DNA from: GCA-2746795 sp964643965 | GTDB lineage: Bacteria > Chloroflexota > Anaerolineae > Promineifilales > Promineifilaceae | Direction of reading: 5' to 3' | Assembly: GCA_964643965.1 (NCBI GenBank) | Contig: CAZXVH010000024.1 | Location: forward strand, 1-51,743 | Length of the DNA: 51,743 nucleotides | Shown here: positions 50,185 to 51,743 of the stretch, piece after piece | Layout of the letters: each line of letters begins with the position of its first letter | How positions within the stretch are numbered: the first letter of the stretch is position 1 | The notes under the pieces: generated by a model | Database searches by the model: none | Told to the model about the DNA's origin: nothing | The model's input: the letters and a program-made list of their open reading frames with translations, nothing else | Position numbers and translations under genes: made by a program

Positions 50185-51621
50185 ATGACAATTACGGTAG
50201 TGGGTTTGGGGCCGGGAGACGGCCGTTTTCTAACCAGAGAAGCGTGGCAAGTTTTATCAGAGGCGGATACGGTCTGGCTGCGCACGGACCGGCATCCGGC
50301 GGTAGCCGACTTGCCGCCGACTGTCACCGTTGCCAGTTTTGACGCGATCTATGACGCCGCCGAGAGCTTTGAGCAGGTATACAGCCATATCGTGGCGGAA
50401 CTGCTGGCCAAAGCGCAAACGGAGGACGTGGTTTATGCCGTGCCCGGTCATCCCCACATGGGGGAATCAACGGTGACGGCCTTGGCGGCGGCGGCGCTTG
50501 AGGCTGGTATCGAGGTAAAGATTGTGTCTGGTTTGAGTTTTGTGGAGCCGATGTTAACGGCCGTTTCCCTCGATGGTCTGGATGGTCTGCAAATTTTTGA
50601 CGCCATTGAGCTGCTTGCTTTCCACTACCCCCCCATTAGCCCGGATACGCCACTGCTGCTGGGGCAGGTATACAGCCGCCTGGTGGCCGGGGATTTGAAG
50701 CTGGTGTTAACGGCCGTTTACCCTGAAGAACACCCGGTGCAGCTCATTCACGCCGCCGGTATGCCCGGGCAGCTTATCGAAGAAGTGCCGTTGTACGCCA
50801 TTGACCGCAGCGAACATATCAACCATCAAACCAGCCTCATCGTGCCACCGCTGCCCTATCCTGCCTCACTTCCCGCCTTGGCCGAAACGGTCGCCATCCT
50901 GCGCAGCCCAGACGGCTGCCCCTGGGACCAGGAGCAGACGCCGCAAAGTATGCGCTCCGGTTTTCTGGAAGAAGCCAGCGAGGTGTTGGAAGCGCTGGAT
51001 ACAGCGGATAACGACCTGCTGCGCGAAGAGTTGGGCGACATGTTCTATCACCTGGTTATGCAGACGCAGATGGCCGCTGAAGAAGAAATCTTCCGCCTGC
51101 CGGACGTGATTGCGGGCATTGACGCCAAACTGCGCCACCGCCACCCGCATGTATGGGGCAATGTCACCGTTGCCGACAGCCAGGAAGTGGTGCGCAATTG
51201 GGAAGCGATTAAACAGGAAGAAAAGGGGGCGCGTTCCGCTTCATTGGTAGACAACATTCCGCAAACGCTGCCCGCGCTGACCTATTCGCAAAAACTCCAG
51301 GAACGGGTGGCCCAAATTGGCTTCGATTGGCCGCATGTGACCGGCGTACTTGAGAAGCTGCATGAGGAGATTGAGGAGCTGCAGGCCGCTCAAAGCCCGG
51401 TCGAACGGCAAGATGAGTTGGGCGACGTTCTTTTTGTCCTGGTGAACCTGGCCCGCTGGTTGAACGTAGACGCTGAGAGCGCCTTGCGCCAAGCCAATCA
51501 AAAGTTCAGCCGCCGTTTTCGCCAGGTGGAGCAGTTGGCGGCGCAGCGGGATATTGACCTGACGCAGTTGGATTTGGCCGGGATTGATCTGTTGTGGGAC
51601 GAAGTGAAGGGTGGCGAGTAG
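50185..51621 (+). CDS. mazG: MazG nucleotide pyrophosphohydrolase fused to tetrapyrrole-methylase domain
   Basis: 478 residues, YabN-like architecture. Residues 1-about 220 form a SAM-dependent corrin/porphyrin methylase-type fold (ITVVGLGPGDGRFLT, YAVPGHPHMGEST, MPGQLIEEVPLYAI). Residues about 232-330 and 350-445 form tandem MazG domains with the acidic metal motif (FLEEASEVLEAL ... REELGD and LHEEIEEL ... DELGD). It hydrolyses NTPs, probably for nucleotide house-cleaning or (p)ppGpp control; the first domain's substrate is unknown. ATG after GAGAGTGG. Four ACGGCCGT-type palindromes including near-matches lie in the gene. The TAG stop is the first triplet of a repeat unit. Confidence 0.95.
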   Translation: MTITVVGLGPGDGRFLTREAWQVLSEADTVWLRTDRHPAVADLPPTVTVASFDAIYDAAESFEQVYSHIVAELLAKAQTEDVVYAVPGHPHMGESTVTALAAAALEAGIEVKIVSGLSFVEPMLTAVSLDGLDGLQIFDAIELLAFHYPPISPDTPLLLGQVYSRLVAGDLKLVLTAVYPEEHPVQLIHAAGMPGQLIEEVPLYAIDRSEHINHQTSLIVPPLPYPASLPALAETVAILRSPDGCPWDQEQTPQSMRSGFLEEASEVLEALDTADNDLLREELGDMFYHLVMQTQMAAEEEIFRLPDVIAGIDAKLRHRHPHVWGNVTVADSQEVVRNWEAIKQEEKGARSASLVDNIPQTLPALTYSQKLQERVAQIGFDWPHVTGVLEKLHEEIEELQAAQSPVERQDELGDVLFVLVNLARWLNVDAESALRQANQKFSRRFRQVEQLAAQRDIDLTQLDLAGIDLLWDEVKGGE

Positions 51622-51719
51622 CAGGTGGCGAGTGGCAGGTGGCGAATGGCAGGTGGCGAGTGGCAGGTGGCGAGTGGCAGGTGGCGAGTGGCAGGTGGCG
51701 AGTGGCAGGTGGCGCATCT
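51610..51719. repeat. 14-bp tandem array on the mazG stop codon
   Basis: Six complete units CAGGTGGCGAGTGG (51622-51705, one with GAATGG) plus partial copies on both sides. The unit is two heptamers, TGGCAGG and TGGCGAG; the first heptamer is TAGCAGG, whose TAG is the mazG stop. Confidence 0.9.
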
Positions 51720-51727
51720 GCTAGACT

Positions 51728-51743
51728 GCCCGACTACTCGACT
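51728..51743. repeat. Start of an octamer array at the window edge
   Basis: CCCGACTACTCGACT is the same octamer family as 8293-8348. It is cut by the window end, so its length is unknown. Confidence 0.6.

Noticed and set aside
51610..51719. CRISPR-like repeats at the right edge
   Set aside because: Direct 14-base tandem units with no spacers.
1..51743. tRNA or rRNA genes
   Set aside because: No cloverleaf-like segment with TTCRANY T-arm or rRNA-like stretch was recognised in the intergenic regions by eye.
1..51743. Insertion sequences or prophage genes
   Set aside because: No transposase, integrase or phage-like product is among the predicted proteins.

Overview
The window looks like a chromosome segment of an uncultivated Chloroflexota bacterium, probably Anaerolineae-like. 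This is an inference from moderate GC, the set of secreted TolB-like, M28, slipin and GH5-like proteins, a DUF951 gene, zinc-type S14, S4 and L36, and the style of the ribosomal cluster. A run of exactly 100 N at 14408-14507 marks a scaffold join, so the sequence comes from a draft assembly or MAG.

Region 1 (1-24.67 kb) is a mosaic of short transcription units. On the minus strand lie a lipoprotein/beta-propeller operon cut by the left edge (1-2612), a slipin + M28 peptidase pair (5248-7410), VOC + EamA (8347-9738), GNAT + homocysteine methyltransferase (9837-12301), a small ORF + ROK sugar kinase (15504-16593), and DUF951 + GT2 glycosyltransferase + SLC13 transporter (16843-20857). On the plus strand lie an MBL-fold hydrolase, a LolA-like lipoprotein, a methyltransferase, a GH5-like lipoprotein with a discoidin domain, a YugP-type metallopeptidase, an M50 protease + HD protein, a TyrA-like dehydrogenase and a GT4 glycosyltransferase.

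Region 2 (24.66-50.04 kb) is the core expression locus, all on the plus strand. It starts with a consensus promoter and structured leader, then rpoB standing alone without rpoC. A second promoter and large leader hairpin precede rpsL-rpsG-fusA-tuf. These are followed by the merged S10, spc and alpha clusters (rpsJ to rplQ, with secY, adk, rpmJ, rpoA), then truA-rplM-rpsI. The products are translation factors, ribosomal subunits, the SecYEG channel core and two RNA polymerase subunits. map and infA are absent from their usual place between adk and rpmJ.

Region 3 (50.1-51.74 kb) holds a mazG-type pyrophosphohydrolase fused to a tetrapyrrole-methylase domain, followed by a tandem-repeat array at the right edge.

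Three genome-wide patterns stand out beyond the genes. First, the palindrome ACGGCCGT occurs about 50 times by eye, far above chance, and is thinned out in the ribosomal block. Second, arrays of 7- or 8-base tandem repeats sit directly on the stop codons of at least eight unrelated genes, with the stop being the first triplet of the array or immediately abutting it. Third, 24-base repeats related to CTGAGCYTGYCGAAG lie in frame inside two enzyme genes. Other notable points are a roughly 150-residue insertion in RpoB with a four-fold helical-looking repeat, a ribosomal protein L29 of double length, and unusual residues in EF-Tu and in the rifampicin pocket of RpoB.
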